Position numbers and translations under genes: made by a program. From the NCBI RefSeq assembly GCF_015644665.1, contig NZ_JADOBQ010000004.1, positions 317,501 to 381,500 on the forward strand: DNA of 64,000 nucleotides, given 5' to 3'. Under the pieces are notes generated by a model. The model made no database searches and was not told the origin of the DNA. It saw nothing but the letters and a program-made list of their open reading frames with translations. Positions within the stretch are counted from its first letter, which is position 1. Each line of letters begins with the position of its first letter. The DNA is from Roseobacter sp. MH60115. GTDB taxonomy: Bacteria > Pseudomonadota > Alphaproteobacteria > Rhodobacterales > Rhodobacteraceae. Shown one piece after another: positions 8,622 through 17,217 of this stretch.

Positions 8622-9320
8622 TCAATCGAATCGCTTGGCAGGTGAAGCGGTGTCGAGGGACGCCCGGATCTGCAGCATTCCCTGATGCACGTCCTCTGCC
8701 ATGGCTGTCGCCGCCGCCTCCGCATCGTGGGCCCGCAAAGCCACCAGCAGGTCCGCGTGTTTGTCCGGCAGGTTCAGCGTGCCGTAGCGACCGCAGACAA
8801 CGCGCAGCGACGGTGCAAAACGCAGCCACAACCGATCGACCGTGGCGCTCAGGATGGGCGCCTGCGCGAGCTCATAGAGTGTCGCGTGAAACTGGTAATT
8901 GTGGGTCAGGTATCCCGGAATATCACCCTGTGAAATTGCGGTATTCAGGGCATCATCCTGCGCCTTGAGGCTGCTCAGACCCTCGTCTGTCACACGTGCC
9001 GTGGCCAGCCTTGCCAGCTGTGGTTCCAGAGATTGCCGCATGAAATCAAGCTGTTCTATACAGCTCTCCGTCAGTTCCGGGACAATCACACGCCGATTTC
9101 CCAGCATGCTCAGCGCCCCGCCGGAGATCAGTCTGCGAATGGCTTCGCGCACCGGCGTCATCCCGGCATCAAGATCGTCGACCAGACCCTGAATGGTCAC
9201 GGCCTGCCCCGGTGCCAGATCGCCAAAGAGAATACGCGCGCGCAGCAACTCGTAGACATGCTGATGGGCGGGCAGTTTTGCCGCGTTTGGCGGCGCGTCG
9301 GATGCCGGATTTCTAAGCAC
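8622..9320 (-). CDS. GntR-family transcriptional regulator, FadR/FCD subfamily
   Basis: DNA-binding regulator of 232 residues from GTG 9320, which follows a GGAGGAGGGG stretch; a longer frame adds 49 residues that look unlike coding sequence. The winged helix is at the N terminus (HVYELLRARILFGDLAPGQ, then MTPVREAIRRLISGGAL for the recognition region). The rest is an all-helical FCD ligand domain with the histidines expected for metal or ligand binding (THNYQFHATLYELA). It sits between the aminotransferase it may control and the divergent PotF operon, with one copy of a shared palindrome on each side of the gene. The likely effector is a polyamine or a catabolic intermediate; this is inference. 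Confidence 0.85.
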   Translation of the reverse strand: MLRNPASDAPPNAAKLPAHQHVYELLRARILFGDLAPGQAVTIQGLVDDLDAGMTPVREAIRRLISGGALSMLGNRRVIVPELTESCIEQLDFMRQSLEPQLARLATARVTDEGLSSLKAQDDALNTAISQGDIPGYLTHNYQFHATLYELAQAPILSATVDRLWLRFAPSLRVVCGRYGTLNLPDKHADLLVALRAHDAEAAATAMAEDVHQGMLQIRASLDTASPAKRFD

Positions 9321-9420
9321 TTCTATGATCCGCCCCTCCTCCTGTTTGGCCGATGAGGTCTGATGTCTTGCACAGCCTGTGATCGCGTGAAAGCATAAAG
9401 CATCTTGCCGAATGGGGCAA

Positions 9421-9434
9421 AACTTGATCAAATT
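9421..9434. promoter_or_regulatory. Candidate GntR operator upstream of the PotF-like operon
   Basis: AACTTGATCAAATT matches the palindrome AATTTGATCAAATT at 13 of 14 positions. It lies in the divergent region between the GntR gene and the PotF-like gene, 46 bases ahead of the latter, so one bound dimer could control both. Its second copy is at 8600-8613. Confidence 0.62.
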
Positions 9435-9479
9435 CACCGAAACCGGGGCAAACCCGGACGGTATCAACGGGAGTATGAA

Positions 9480-10562
9480 ATGAGAAAGCTCATGCTGAGC
9501 GGCGCAGCCCTTGCGCTCTGCACGACGGCGACCTTTGCGGATGAAGTGCGGGTCTATAACTGGTCAGACTACATTGACGAAGCACTGCTTGAAAAGTTCG
9601 AAGCCGAGACCGGCATCGACCTCATCTACGACGTTTTCGACAGCAACGAGGTGCTGGAAACCAAGCTGCTGGCGGGCGGTTCGGGCTACGACGTGGTGGT
9701 GCCGACAGGCACCTTTCTCGCCCGTCAGATTCAGGCCGGTGTGTTCCAGCCGCTCGACAAGTCGAAACTGCCCAACATCGGCAATATGTGGGACGTGATC
9801 GAAGAGCGGACAAAGCAGTATGATCCCGACAACGGATATTCGATCAACTACATGTGGGGCACCACGGGCCTTGGCGTGAACGTCGGCAAGGTGCAGGAAA
9901 TACTGGGCGCGGATGCCCCCATTGCGTCACTGGGCCTGATCTTTGATCCGGGCAACATGGAAAAGCTGGCCGCCTGTGGCGTGCATTTCCTGGACGCTCC
10001 GACCGAGATGATCCCCGCCGCGCTGACCTATGTAGGTGAAGATCCGGACGCCAAGGATGCCGAGGCGTTGGAGAAGGCGGAGGCGGTAATGATGGCCGTC
10101 CGCCCGTATATTCAGAAATTCCACAGCTCCGAATACATCAACGCACTGGCAAATGGGGATATCTGCGTGGCCTTTGGCTGGTCGGGCGATATCCTTCAGG
10201 CGCGCGACCGTGCCGCCGAAGCCGAGAACGGGGTTGAGATCGCCTATAGCGCCCCGAACGAAGGCGCGCTGATGTGGTTTGACCAAATGGCCATCCCTGC
10301 CGATGCGCCCAACCCGGAAGCCGCACACACCTTCCTGAACTTTATCATGGACGCGCAGAACATGGCGGATGCGTCGAACTACGTCTACTACGCCAACGGC
10401 AACGCGGCCTCCAAGGAATTTCTGGTCGAAGACGTGATCGGCGACACGGCGATCTATCCCGATGAAGCGGCGCTGCAAAACCTCTATACGGTGACCACAT
10501 GGGGCCCGCGCGAACAGCGCACACTGACCCGGACATGGACCCGGATCAAATCGGGCACATGA
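9480..10562 (+). CDS. Periplasmic putrescine/polyamine-binding protein, PotF type
   Basis: Secreted binding protein of 360 residues and first gene of the plus-strand importer operon. A signal peptide (MRKLMLSGAALALCTTATFA) is followed at once by the PotF-like start DEVRVYNWSDYIDEALLEKF. The block DVFDSNEVLETKLLAGGSGYD is the classic PotD/PotF signature region. ATG 9480 follows GGGAGT. It is followed by a hairpin terminator or attenuator (10572-10603) and then the ATPase and two permeases. Polyamine binding is well supported by family; putrescine against spermidine cannot be decided by eye. Confidence 0.9.
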   Translation: MRKLMLSGAALALCTTATFADEVRVYNWSDYIDEALLEKFEAETGIDLIYDVFDSNEVLETKLLAGGSGYDVVVPTGTFLARQIQAGVFQPLDKSKLPNIGNMWDVIEERTKQYDPDNGYSINYMWGTTGLGVNVGKVQEILGADAPIASLGLIFDPGNMEKLAACGVHFLDAPTEMIPAALTYVGEDPDAKDAEALEKAEAVMMAVRPYIQKFHSSEYINALANGDICVAFGWSGDILQARDRAAEAENGVEIAYSAPNEGALMWFDQMAIPADAPNPEAAHTFLNFIMDAQNMADASNYVYYANGNAASKEFLVEDVIGDTAIYPDEAALQNLYTVTTWGPREQRTLTRTWTRIKSGT

Positions 10563-10571
10563 GCCAGACAA

Positions 10572-10603
10572 CCGGGCGCGGCAGTCCTGCGCCCGGCCTT
10601 TTT
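10572..10603 (+). terminator. Intrinsic terminator or attenuator between binding protein and ATPase genes
   Basis: The perfect 8-base stem CCGGGCGC/GCGCCCGG with a nine-base loop is followed by CCTTTTT. It would let the binding protein mRNA accumulate above that of the downstream transporter genes, a common arrangement in ABC importers. Confidence 0.7.
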
Positions 10604-10616
10604 CGGGAATGCGCCA

Positions 10617-11744
10617 TTGGCTGAAACAGTTTTTGCCCCTTGGGATGATCCCAACGAGAAACCGCTGATCCGGTTTCAGAATGTCACAAAACGCTTTGGC
10701 GAATTTGTCGCCATCGACGACCTGACACTCGACATCTTCGAAAGAGAGTTCTTTGCGCTGCTGGGCCCGTCTGGCTGCGGCAAGACCACGATGATGCGCA
10801 TGCTCGCCGGGTTCGAGACAGTGAGCGAGGGCAGCATCGAACTGGCCGGGCAGGACATCGCCGCCGTGCCGCCGAACAAGCGCGCGGTGAACATGATGTT
10901 CCAGTCCTACGCGCTGTTTCCGCATCTCAGCGTCTATGAAAACATCGCCTTTGGGCTGCGGCGCGGCAACATGCCGAAACATGATCTCGACGCGCGGGTG
11001 ACCGAGATGCTCAAGCTGACCCGGCTCGAGAAATTTGCCCGTCGCAAACCACACCAGATTTCCGGGGGGCAGCGGCAGCGCGTCGCCCTGGCCCGCAGTC
11101 TTGCCAAGGCGCCCAAGCTTTTGTTGTTGGACGAACCTTTGGGCGCGCTGGACGCAAAACTGCGGCAGGCCACGCAGTTCGAACTGATGGACATTCAGGA
11201 AAAGACCGGCACCACCTTCGTGATCGTGACCCATGATCAGGAGGAGGCAATGACCGTCGCCAGCCGCGTGGCGGTCATGGACGAAGGCAGAGTGATGCAG
11301 GTGGCGACACCCGAGCGGATTTATGAAGCGCCGGAAAGCGTCTATGTCGCTGATTTCATTGGTGATGTGAATATCGTGGCCGGCCAGTCAACGCCAATGG
11401 GCGAGGACCGCTATCACATCTCTTGGGCGGAGGGGCAACAGCCCCTTGTCGCTGCATCCGACCGCCCATTCACCGACGGGCAATCGTGCCACTTGGCAGT
11501 ACGGCCTGAAAAAATCGCAATCAGTGCCGAACGGCCTGCGGATGTCGACAACGCCGTTCAGGGCAAGGTGCTGGATATCGCCTATCTGGGCAATCTCAGC
11601 ACCTACTACGTCGAGCTACCCGGCGGGCAGATCATCAAATCGCAGACTGCCAATACCCGCCGCATATCGCGTCGGACCTTTACCTGGGAAGACACGGTTT
11701 GGGTGTCCTGGACGGCGACTGCGGGCGTGTTGTTGGCGCAATGA
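10617..11744 (+). CDS. Polyamine ABC transporter ATP-binding protein, PotG type
   Basis: ATPase of 375 residues for the second importer. Walker A is GPSGCGKTT, the signature is ISGGQRQR, Walker B is LLLLDEPLGALD, and the switch segment is IVTHDQEEA. A C-terminal TOBE domain follows. The start is a TTG at 10617 preceded by GGGAAT; no ATG near the N terminus fits better. The upstream hairpin and the binding-protein gene, and the permease genes 31 bases downstream, place it as the second gene of the operon. It is a paralogue of the ATPase at 5828-6928. Confidence 0.88.
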   Translation: MAETVFAPWDDPNEKPLIRFQNVTKRFGEFVAIDDLTLDIFEREFFALLGPSGCGKTTMMRMLAGFETVSEGSIELAGQDIAAVPPNKRAVNMMFQSYALFPHLSVYENIAFGLRRGNMPKHDLDARVTEMLKLTRLEKFARRKPHQISGGQRQRVALARSLAKAPKLLLLDEPLGALDAKLRQATQFELMDIQEKTGTTFVIVTHDQEEAMTVASRVAVMDEGRVMQVATPERIYEAPESVYVADFIGDVNIVAGQSTPMGEDRYHISWAEGQQPLVAASDRPFTDGQSCHLAVRPEKIAISAERPADVDNAVQGKVLDIAYLGNLSTYYVELPGGQIIKSQTANTRRISRRTFTWEDTVWVSWTATAGVLLAQ

Positions 11745-11775
11745 GCAGGCAGATGGACAGCGCAAGGGAGGGACA

Positions 11776-12651
11776 ATGCAGAGATTTGTACTGATCGCCA
11801 TTCCCTATGCCTGGTTGCTGGCTCTTTTCCTGATCCCTTTCGTGATCGTCTTCAAGATTTCGCTGTCCGATATCGCGCTAGCAATCCCCCCGTACACACC
11901 GACGCTGGGCGATGGTGTTGGCCCGTTCTTTTCGGCTCTGGATTTTGAGAACTTCGCCTTTCTGGCGTCCGATGATCTTTATTGGAAAGCCTACATCAGT
12001 TCGCTCCGTATCGCGGCGATTTCCACCATTCTGACACTGCTGGTGGGGTATCCGATCGCCTATGCGATGGCGCGCGCGCCCGAAGAATGGCGCCCGACGC
12101 TGATGATGCTGGTGATCCTGCCGTTCTGGACGTCGTTTCTGATCCGGGTTTATGCGTGGATGGGCATCCTCAGCCAGGAAGGTTTCCTGAACCAGTTCCT
12201 GCTGTGGGCCGGGCTGATCGACGCGCCGCTGACCATCCTGAACACCACGACTGCCGTCTACATCGGCATCGTCTATACCTATGTGCCGTTCATGATCCTG
12301 CCGATCTTTGCGGCCCTCGACCGGCTGGACGGGTCCTTGATCGAAGCGGCCGAAGACCTCGGATGTTCACGGCTGCAGGCTTTCTGGCTGGTGACCATTC
12401 CCCTGTCCAAAAACGGGATCATCGCGGGCAGCTTCCTTGTCTTCATCCCGGCCCTGGGGGAATTCGTCATCCCGTCTTTGCTGGGGGGATCGGGCACATT
12501 GATGATCGGCAAGGTGCTCTGGGAGGAGTTCTTCAACAATCGTGATTGGCCCGTGGCCAGTGCGGTTGCCGTTATCCTGCTGCTGATCCTGATCATCCCC
12601 ATCGTTCTGTTCCAGCGCAACCAGCAACGGCAGGCGGAGGAGGAAGCATGA
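11776..12651 (+). CDS. Polyamine ABC transporter permease, PotH type
   Basis: Inner-membrane permease of 291 residues, the normal family length, unlike the enlarged permease at 2598-4238. ATG 11776 follows GGGAGGGA; the longer in-frame reading overlaps the ATPase gene and was rejected. Six membrane segments can be seen, starting FVLIAIPYAWLLALFLIPF. The EAA-type loop (LIEAAEDLGCSRLQAFWLVT) is intact near residue 195. Its stop overlaps the next start as ATGA, indicating coupled translation with the PotI partner. Confidence 0.89.
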   Translation: MQRFVLIAIPYAWLLALFLIPFVIVFKISLSDIALAIPPYTPTLGDGVGPFFSALDFENFAFLASDDLYWKAYISSLRIAAISTILTLLVGYPIAYAMARAPEEWRPTLMMLVILPFWTSFLIRVYAWMGILSQEGFLNQFLLWAGLIDAPLTILNTTTAVYIGIVYTYVPFMILPIFAALDRLDGSLIEAAEDLGCSRLQAFWLVTIPLSKNGIIAGSFLVFIPALGEFVIPSLLGGSGTLMIGKVLWEEFFNNRDWPVASAVAVILLLILIIPIVLFQRNQQRQAEEEA

Positions 12652-13466
12652 ACAGGCTCAGCTGGTTCAATGTCACGTCGCTGACGTTGGGTTTCGCCTT
12701 TCTCTACCTGCCGATGGTCATTCTGGTCCTTTATTCGTTCAACGAAAGCAAACTGGTGACCGTCTGGGCAGGGTTCTCGACCAAATGGTACGGCGAGTTG
12801 CTCCAGAACGAAGCGTTTCTGGACGCGGCCTGGGTGACGATCAAGGTTGCGGTGATCTCCTCAACGTTCGCAACCGTTCTGGGCACGATGGCGGCCTATG
12901 TGCTTGTGCGCGGAGGGCGGTTTCTGGGGCGCACTCTCTTTTCCGGGATGATCTACGCACCGCTGGTGATGCCCGAGGTGATCACCGGGCTGTCGCTGCT
13001 GCTGCTCTTTATCGGCATCGGGTTGGATCGCGGTGTTCTGACCATCGTGCTCGCCCACACCACGTTCTCGATGTGTTATGTTTCGGTTGTGGTATCCTCG
13101 CGCCTGATGACCTTTGACCGATCCCTGGAAGAGGCGGCGCTTGACTTGGGGTGTTCCAGTTTCGATGCGTTCCGTCTGGTGACCCTGCCGATCATCGCCC
13201 CCGCGGTGATTTCCGGTTGGTTGCTGGCCTTCACGCTCAGCCTCGATGATCTGGTGATCGCCTCCTTCACCGCTGGCCCATCGGCCACCACATTGCCGAT
13301 CAAGATTTTTTCGGCGGTCAGGCTGGGTGTTTCGCCTGAAATCAATGCGTTGTCGACCATCATGATCGGAATTGTCACCGTGGGGGTGATCAGCGCGTCG
13401 CTGATTTCCAAACGCAACAGCCTGCGCCAGCAGAGAGATGAGCAGGCTGCGGCGCGCACCGCATGA
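12648..13466 (+). CDS. Polyamine ABC transporter permease, PotI type
   Basis: Second permease of the importer, with 272 residues. The start ATG at 12648 overlaps the stop of the PotH-like gene. Membrane segments begin at LTLGFAFLYLPMVILVLYSF, a PotI/PotC hallmark followed by FNESK. The EAA-type loop (LEEAALDLGCSSFDAFRLVT) contacts the ATPase. The gene ends in an ATGA overlap with the FAD oxidase gene, which ties uptake and catabolism into one transcript. Confidence 0.89.
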   Translation: MNRLSWFNVTSLTLGFAFLYLPMVILVLYSFNESKLVTVWAGFSTKWYGELLQNEAFLDAAWVTIKVAVISSTFATVLGTMAAYVLVRGGRFLGRTLFSGMIYAPLVMPEVITGLSLLLLFIGIGLDRGVLTIVLAHTTFSMCYVSVVVSSRLMTFDRSLEEAALDLGCSSFDAFRLVTLPIIAPAVISGWLLAFTLSLDDLVIASFTAGPSATTLPIKIFSAVRLGVSPEINALSTIMIGIVTVGVISASLISKRNSLRQQRDEQAAARTA

Positions 13467-14791
13467 CCCGCATCTTTTCAGACTATGCCTATGGTCCCGG
13501 CCCGCGTATGGGATGCTGGTGGGATGAAACCTGCGAGATACCAGATCGTCCCGCGGTGCAAGGGTCCCTGACGGCTGAGGTCGCCATCATCGGCGCCGGG
13601 TTCACTGGCCTCTCTGCAGCGCTTCATCTGGCCAAGGCTGGTGTTGACGTCGTTGTGCTCGAAGCAGAGTTTCCCGGTTGGGGCGCCTCCGGTCGGAACG
13701 GGGGCTTTTGCTGCTTGGGCGGAAGCATGCTGGATGATGCGGCCCTTGATGCGAGGTTTGGCGCGTCCGGACGTCTTGAGTTTCGCGCGGCTGAAAAGGT
13801 GTCAGTCGATCTTGTGGCGGATCTGATCGACGATTTGGGTCTGGAAGTGGACCGGCATTCCACGGGCGAAACCGAACTGGCGCATCGCCCCAAGGACATG
13901 GATGACCTGCGTAAAAAAGCCGCCCGGACAGAGGAAAACTACGGCGTCTCATCGCAGCTGATCGAGAAATCGGATCTCGCGGCTGCTGGATTGGGCGGTC
14001 CGTTTTTCGGCGCACTGACCATCCCAATCGGTTTTGGTTTGAATCCGCTAAAATACCTGACGGGTCTCGCGGCTGCAGGGGCTGCATCCGGCGCGCGGAT
14101 TTACCATCGCAGCCCCGTTCGCCAGCTTCAGGCATCCGTGCGGCGACATCGATTGGAAACCGATGCAGGCTCTGTGACTGCGCAGCATGTGATCGTCGCA
14201 ACCAACGGATACTCATCAGAGCATCTGCCAGCGGAAATCGCCGGGCGCTATATGCCGGGGCAATCCAATGTCTTGGTGACGCGACCGCTCAGCGATGCAG
14301 AGATCGAAAAACAAGGATGGCATAGCGATCAGATGAGCTATGATACACGCCACCTTTTGCACTACTTCAGGCTGATGCCGGATCGGCGCTTTCTGTTTGG
14401 CATGCGGGGTGGGTTGATGACCGGCGCGGCCGCCGAAAGCCGGGCACGCCGACGGATCAGGCGGGATTTTGCGCGAATGTTTCCGGCCTGGGCGCGGGTC
14501 GAGGCAACGCACATGTGGTCTGGCATGGTATGTTTGTCGCGCAACCGGCTGCCATTTGTTGGAGAGCTCACGCCGGCCTCAGGCTTCTGGGCCGGGATGT
14601 GTTATCATGGAAATGGTGTCGCGATGGGCACCTTGGCTGGCTCAATCCTTGCAGACTGTATCCTCGGCAGAAATCCGGCGATCTATCCTGCTGCGATACG
14701 GGGGCGTCTGACGAAGTTCCCATTTGGTCGTGCGAGACGGGCGATCATGCCGCCCGCCTATGCTGGTCTCATGCTGTCTGATCGGATGTAG
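13463..14791 (+). CDS. FAD-dependent amine oxidoreductase, PuuB-like (DAO family)
   Basis: Cytosolic flavoenzyme of 442 residues, probably oxidising gamma-glutamylputrescine or a related amine. The Rossmann FAD site is GAGFTG at residues 44-49, followed by the acidic end of strand two (VVVLEAE) and the GASGRNGGF segment typical of PuuB/DadA-like oxidases. A C-terminal FAD-contact block (GYHGNGVAMGTLAGS-like, here CYHGNGVAMGTLAG) is present. The start overlaps the PotI-like stop as ATGA, so it is the fifth gene of the uptake operon. Its 3' end overlaps the convergent flgD gene by 23 bases. Substrate is inferred from context. Confidence 0.83.
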   Translation: MTRIFSDYAYGPGPRMGCWWDETCEIPDRPAVQGSLTAEVAIIGAGFTGLSAALHLAKAGVDVVVLEAEFPGWGASGRNGGFCCLGGSMLDDAALDARFGASGRLEFRAAEKVSVDLVADLIDDLGLEVDRHSTGETELAHRPKDMDDLRKKAARTEENYGVSSQLIEKSDLAAAGLGGPFFGALTIPIGFGLNPLKYLTGLAAAGAASGARIYHRSPVRQLQASVRRHRLETDAGSVTAQHVIVATNGYSSEHLPAEIAGRYMPGQSNVLVTRPLSDAEIEKQGWHSDQMSYDTRHLLHYFRLMPDRRFLFGMRGGLMTGAAAESRARRRIRRDFARMFPAWARVEATHMWSGMVCLSRNRLPFVGELTPASGFWAGMCYHGNGVAMGTLAGSILADCILGRNPAIYPAAIRGRLTKFPFGRARRAIMPPAYAGLMLSDRM

Positions 14792-15458
14792 CCTCTGCGG
14801 GCTCGCGCAGTGCCGAGACATTTTCCGCCGTTACGGCAGATCCGCCCTCCAGAATAAAGACGGTGGCGGCGCCTTGGCGGCGCGCCTCTGTGATCCTTGA
14901 ATAGGTTTCGCCAGCATTGACGCCTATTGTCTTTCCTGCAATGCGGCTTTCCACCTTGAAGCTATAGAGACCCGGCGGGAATTCTGTTCCGTCTTCTGCG
15001 ATCCCTGCCCATTCCACGGGGTCGGAACCGACATCGATCTGCTTGCGGTGCACCTCTTCACCTTCTGCGTCGTAGGCAACCAGGACAGCTTCTTCCGCAC
15101 CGGCCTCTGACGCCGGAATCACGGTGATCGGAGATCCGTCAAATGAGACAGGCGCAGTGGTGCGTGCCTCCATACCAATCCAGCCTGCGATTTCTGAAAT
15201 GCTGCCCGCGGACATCTGCGCACTCAGTGCCTGCAGCAAATCGTTGGACAGAACCTGCTGCTCCACCATGGAGAATTGGGCAAGTTGCGCCGCATATTCG
15301 GAGGAATCGATGGGTTCCAGCGGATCCTGATACCGCGCCTGCGCTGTAAGCATTTGCAGGAAGGTTTCAAAATCTGACGAGAGGACTGCATTGGACTGTT
15401 CCGCCGCAGCTGCGGTGCGCGCGGCTGTTTGCGTTGCCTGGGTGTTGGTGACTTCCAT
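14769..15458 (-). CDS. flgD: Flagellar hook assembly protein FlgD
   Basis: Secreted scaffold of 229 residues that caps the growing hook and allows hook protein FlgE to polymerise. The N-terminal part has the FlgD signature DFETFLQMLTAQARYQDPLEP followed by MVEQQVLSNDLL (written here as separate runs). The C-terminal half carries the FlgD tudor/FLG-Ig-like domain (PGLYSFKVESRI). It is the second gene of the fliK-flgD unit, 11 bases after fliK, and overlaps the convergent PuuB-like gene at its end. It marks the left border of the flagellar cluster. Confidence 0.92.
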   Translation of the reverse strand: MEVTNTQATQTAARTAAAAEQSNAVLSSDFETFLQMLTAQARYQDPLEPIDSSEYAAQLAQFSMVEQQVLSNDLLQALSAQMSAGSISEIAGWIGMEARTTAPVSFDGSPITVIPASEAGAEEAVLVAYDAEGEEVHRKQIDVGSDPVEWAGIAEDGTEFPPGLYSFKVESRIAGKTIGVNAGETYSRITEARRQGAATVFILEGGSAVTAENVSALREPAEATSDQTA

Positions 15459-15469
15459 GATGGTTCTCC

Positions 15470-16843
15470 TTAAAGCCGCAAATCCACCCCGGTCGACGGG
15501 GTCATCGTCACTTGGACGGTTGGGTCTTCCTGCTGCTCACGCTCACCGGTTACCGACTGCGCATTGCTCTCGTGGCTATTCGTTCCGGTGCCTTGTTCAG
15601 ATTGTCCCTCGTTGAAGGCAAAATTGATATTCTCGTATCCAAGCGCCTGGAATTCGCGGCCAAGCTGGTCAATGTGCCGCCGCATCAGATCAAGCGTTTC
15701 TGGTCTTTCCGCAAGAACATGCACGGTGATGCCGCCTTCGGCCGTCGAGATACTCAGCCGGACCCGGCCAAGCTCCTCTGGATTGAGGGAGAGTTCCACT
15801 GGCCGATCAGGCAAGCGCTGTAAGACCTCAGCCATTTGACGGCCAATCATGCCGGGCGTCTCCGGCCGGGACAGTGTCTGTGCAAGAGTGGCGGGTGCGG
15901 CGTTGCGCGGATCCCATGAAGACGGCGTGTCCACCTCACCCACCGGGGACATCGACACATCAAATGCAGTGGTGTCCGCGTGAGCCGTCAGCGGCATGAT
16001 CGGTTGCTGCGATGTCTGAACCGTTGCGGTTTTCACCGCCGCGGTTGGCGTGGCGTTTGCTTTCTGAGGCGCGGCGACGTCTCGGGGTGTCCGATCTCGG
16101 TCCGGATCAGCATTCGCGCGCGCTTCTGCGCGTGGAGCAAGTGTCTCGCCATCGGTCTTTTTCTGAGGCGCAGCCGTGACAAGTGTGGCGGGCGCAGATG
16201 TTTGTGCGGTGCCGGATTGTGGTGCTTTAGAGGCGACAGGATCCGCATCCGTTTGGCCAGCGATGGTTTTTGACGGTGTCGTTGTGTCAGCGGTCTCGGC
16301 TGGCGCAACATTGCCGTTACCTGCCTGAGCACCGGCTGGCGGTACATTCGCCTGTTTTTCACCAACTTGTGGAGGAGTCGGTGCAGCGTTTTTAGTCTCG
16401 GATGCTTTCTGCTCGATCGCGATGCGCTGCGCGAAGGCAAGCTCACTGGTCGCCGCGCTCTTTTTCTGCAAGGGCGCCTCCGCCGCAGTCTTTTCGCCTG
16501 CGCCAGATTTTGGCGGTTCAACGGGTATCTCTTCTTCTACCGCGCTTTCAGCCCCGAAAGCCGGGAGTGTGTCGACATCTTCGTCAACGGCCTCCGGCAA
16601 CTTTTCGGTTTTTGCTGACTTCTCCTCCGCCGCCTGGCTGCGCGATGCGTCTTCATCTGTCGCCGACTTGGTCTCGTTCTCAGTATCAGATGTATACGCC
16701 GCCTCGAAATCAGGTTCGGACTGATCCCGTTCGGTTTTCATTTTTGTCTCATCCATGGCGGATGACTTTTCAGTGCGATTGGCCTTTGCAGATGGCTGCA
16801 CGGATAGGATTTCAAGCACGGGCGCCTCCGGGATTTCTTCCAC
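15470..16843 (-). CDS. fliK: Flagellar hook-length control protein FliK
   Basis: Secreted ruler protein of 457 residues that sets hook length and triggers the export switch through FlhB. The first 330 residues or so are low-complexity and rich in alanine, threonine, proline and glutamate, as usual for the ruler part. The conserved C-terminal Flg_hook domain is clear (LSLNPEELGRVRLSIS, then MRRHIDQLGREFQALGY). The start is uncertain: GTG 16843 has no strong ribosome site, and in-frame ATGs lie about 29 and 34 codons further in. A weak CtrA-like site at 16872 lies upstream, shared with the divergent flgJ gene. Confidence 0.87.
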   Translation of the reverse strand: MEEIPEAPVLEILSVQPSAKANRTEKSSAMDETKMKTERDQSEPDFEAAYTSDTENETKSATDEDASRSQAAEEKSAKTEKLPEAVDEDVDTLPAFGAESAVEEEIPVEPPKSGAGEKTAAEAPLQKKSAATSELAFAQRIAIEQKASETKNAAPTPPQVGEKQANVPPAGAQAGNGNVAPAETADTTTPSKTIAGQTDADPVASKAPQSGTAQTSAPATLVTAAPQKKTDGETLAPRAEARANADPDRDRTPRDVAAPQKANATPTAAVKTATVQTSQQPIMPLTAHADTTAFDVSMSPVGEVDTPSSWDPRNAAPATLAQTLSRPETPGMIGRQMAEVLQRLPDRPVELSLNPEELGRVRLSISTAEGGITVHVLAERPETLDLMRRHIDQLGREFQALGYENINFAFNEGQSEQGTGTNSHESNAQSVTGEREQQEDPTVQVTMTPSTGVDLRL

Positions 16844-16871
16844 GTAATGCGCGCTTTATGACCGCAGTTGG

Positions 16872-16887
16872 TTACCGCATCTTTACC
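16872..16887. promoter_or_regulatory. Weak CtrA-like site between fliK and flgJ
   Basis: TTAC-N7-TTACC in the divergent intergenic region departs at two positions from the CtrA consensus TTAA-N7-TTAA. It is reported because the other flagellar unit heads carry better versions of the same spacing. Confidence 0.3.
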
Positions 16888-16935
16888 GGTTTGCCGCATG
16901 ATCCGAAAAAATAGTTGCAATTGGAGACACCTGTC

Positions 16936-17217
16936 ATGCCAGCAATACCCCCGGTTGGATCACAGCCGACGACCACATCTCACCAGGATCAGGCCTTGCG
17001 TGAAGTTGCGCAAAAACTTGAGGCAAGCTTTCTGGCAGAAATGTTGAAATCCGCAGGGTTAGGCAAAACCAGTGACCATTTCGGCGGGGGGGCCGGAGAG
17101 GATCAGTTCGGGTCTTTTCTGCTGCAGGAACAAGCGATGCAAATGGTCAAGGCTGGCGGCATCGGTTTAAGCGAATCACTGTTTCACGCATTGAAGGAGA
17201 GACAAAATGACAAATGA
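16936..17217 (+). CDS. flgJ: Rod-binding protein, FlgJ N-terminal domain only
   Basis: Small protein of 93 residues equivalent to the rod-cap half of FlgJ (LEASFLAEMLKSAGLGK and FLLQEQAMQMVKAGGIGLSE). It should help the rod polymerise across the periplasm. It lacks the C-terminal muramidase domain found in enterobacterial FlgJ, as is usual in alphaproteobacteria; the lytic transglycosylase at 32853-33557 may supply that activity. ATG 16936 follows TTGGAGACAC. Its end overlaps the start of the FlgN-like gene by 11 bases. Confidence 0.85.
   Translation: MPAIPPVGSQPTTTSHQDQALREVAQKLEASFLAEMLKSAGLGKTSDHFGGGAGEDQFGSFLLQEQAMQMVKAGGIGLSESLFHALKERQNDK

Noticed and set aside
9927-11234. Minus-strand open frame of about 435 codons across the PotF and PotG genes
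   Set aside because: Antisense to two clear genes with signal peptide and Walker motifs; no motif of its own.
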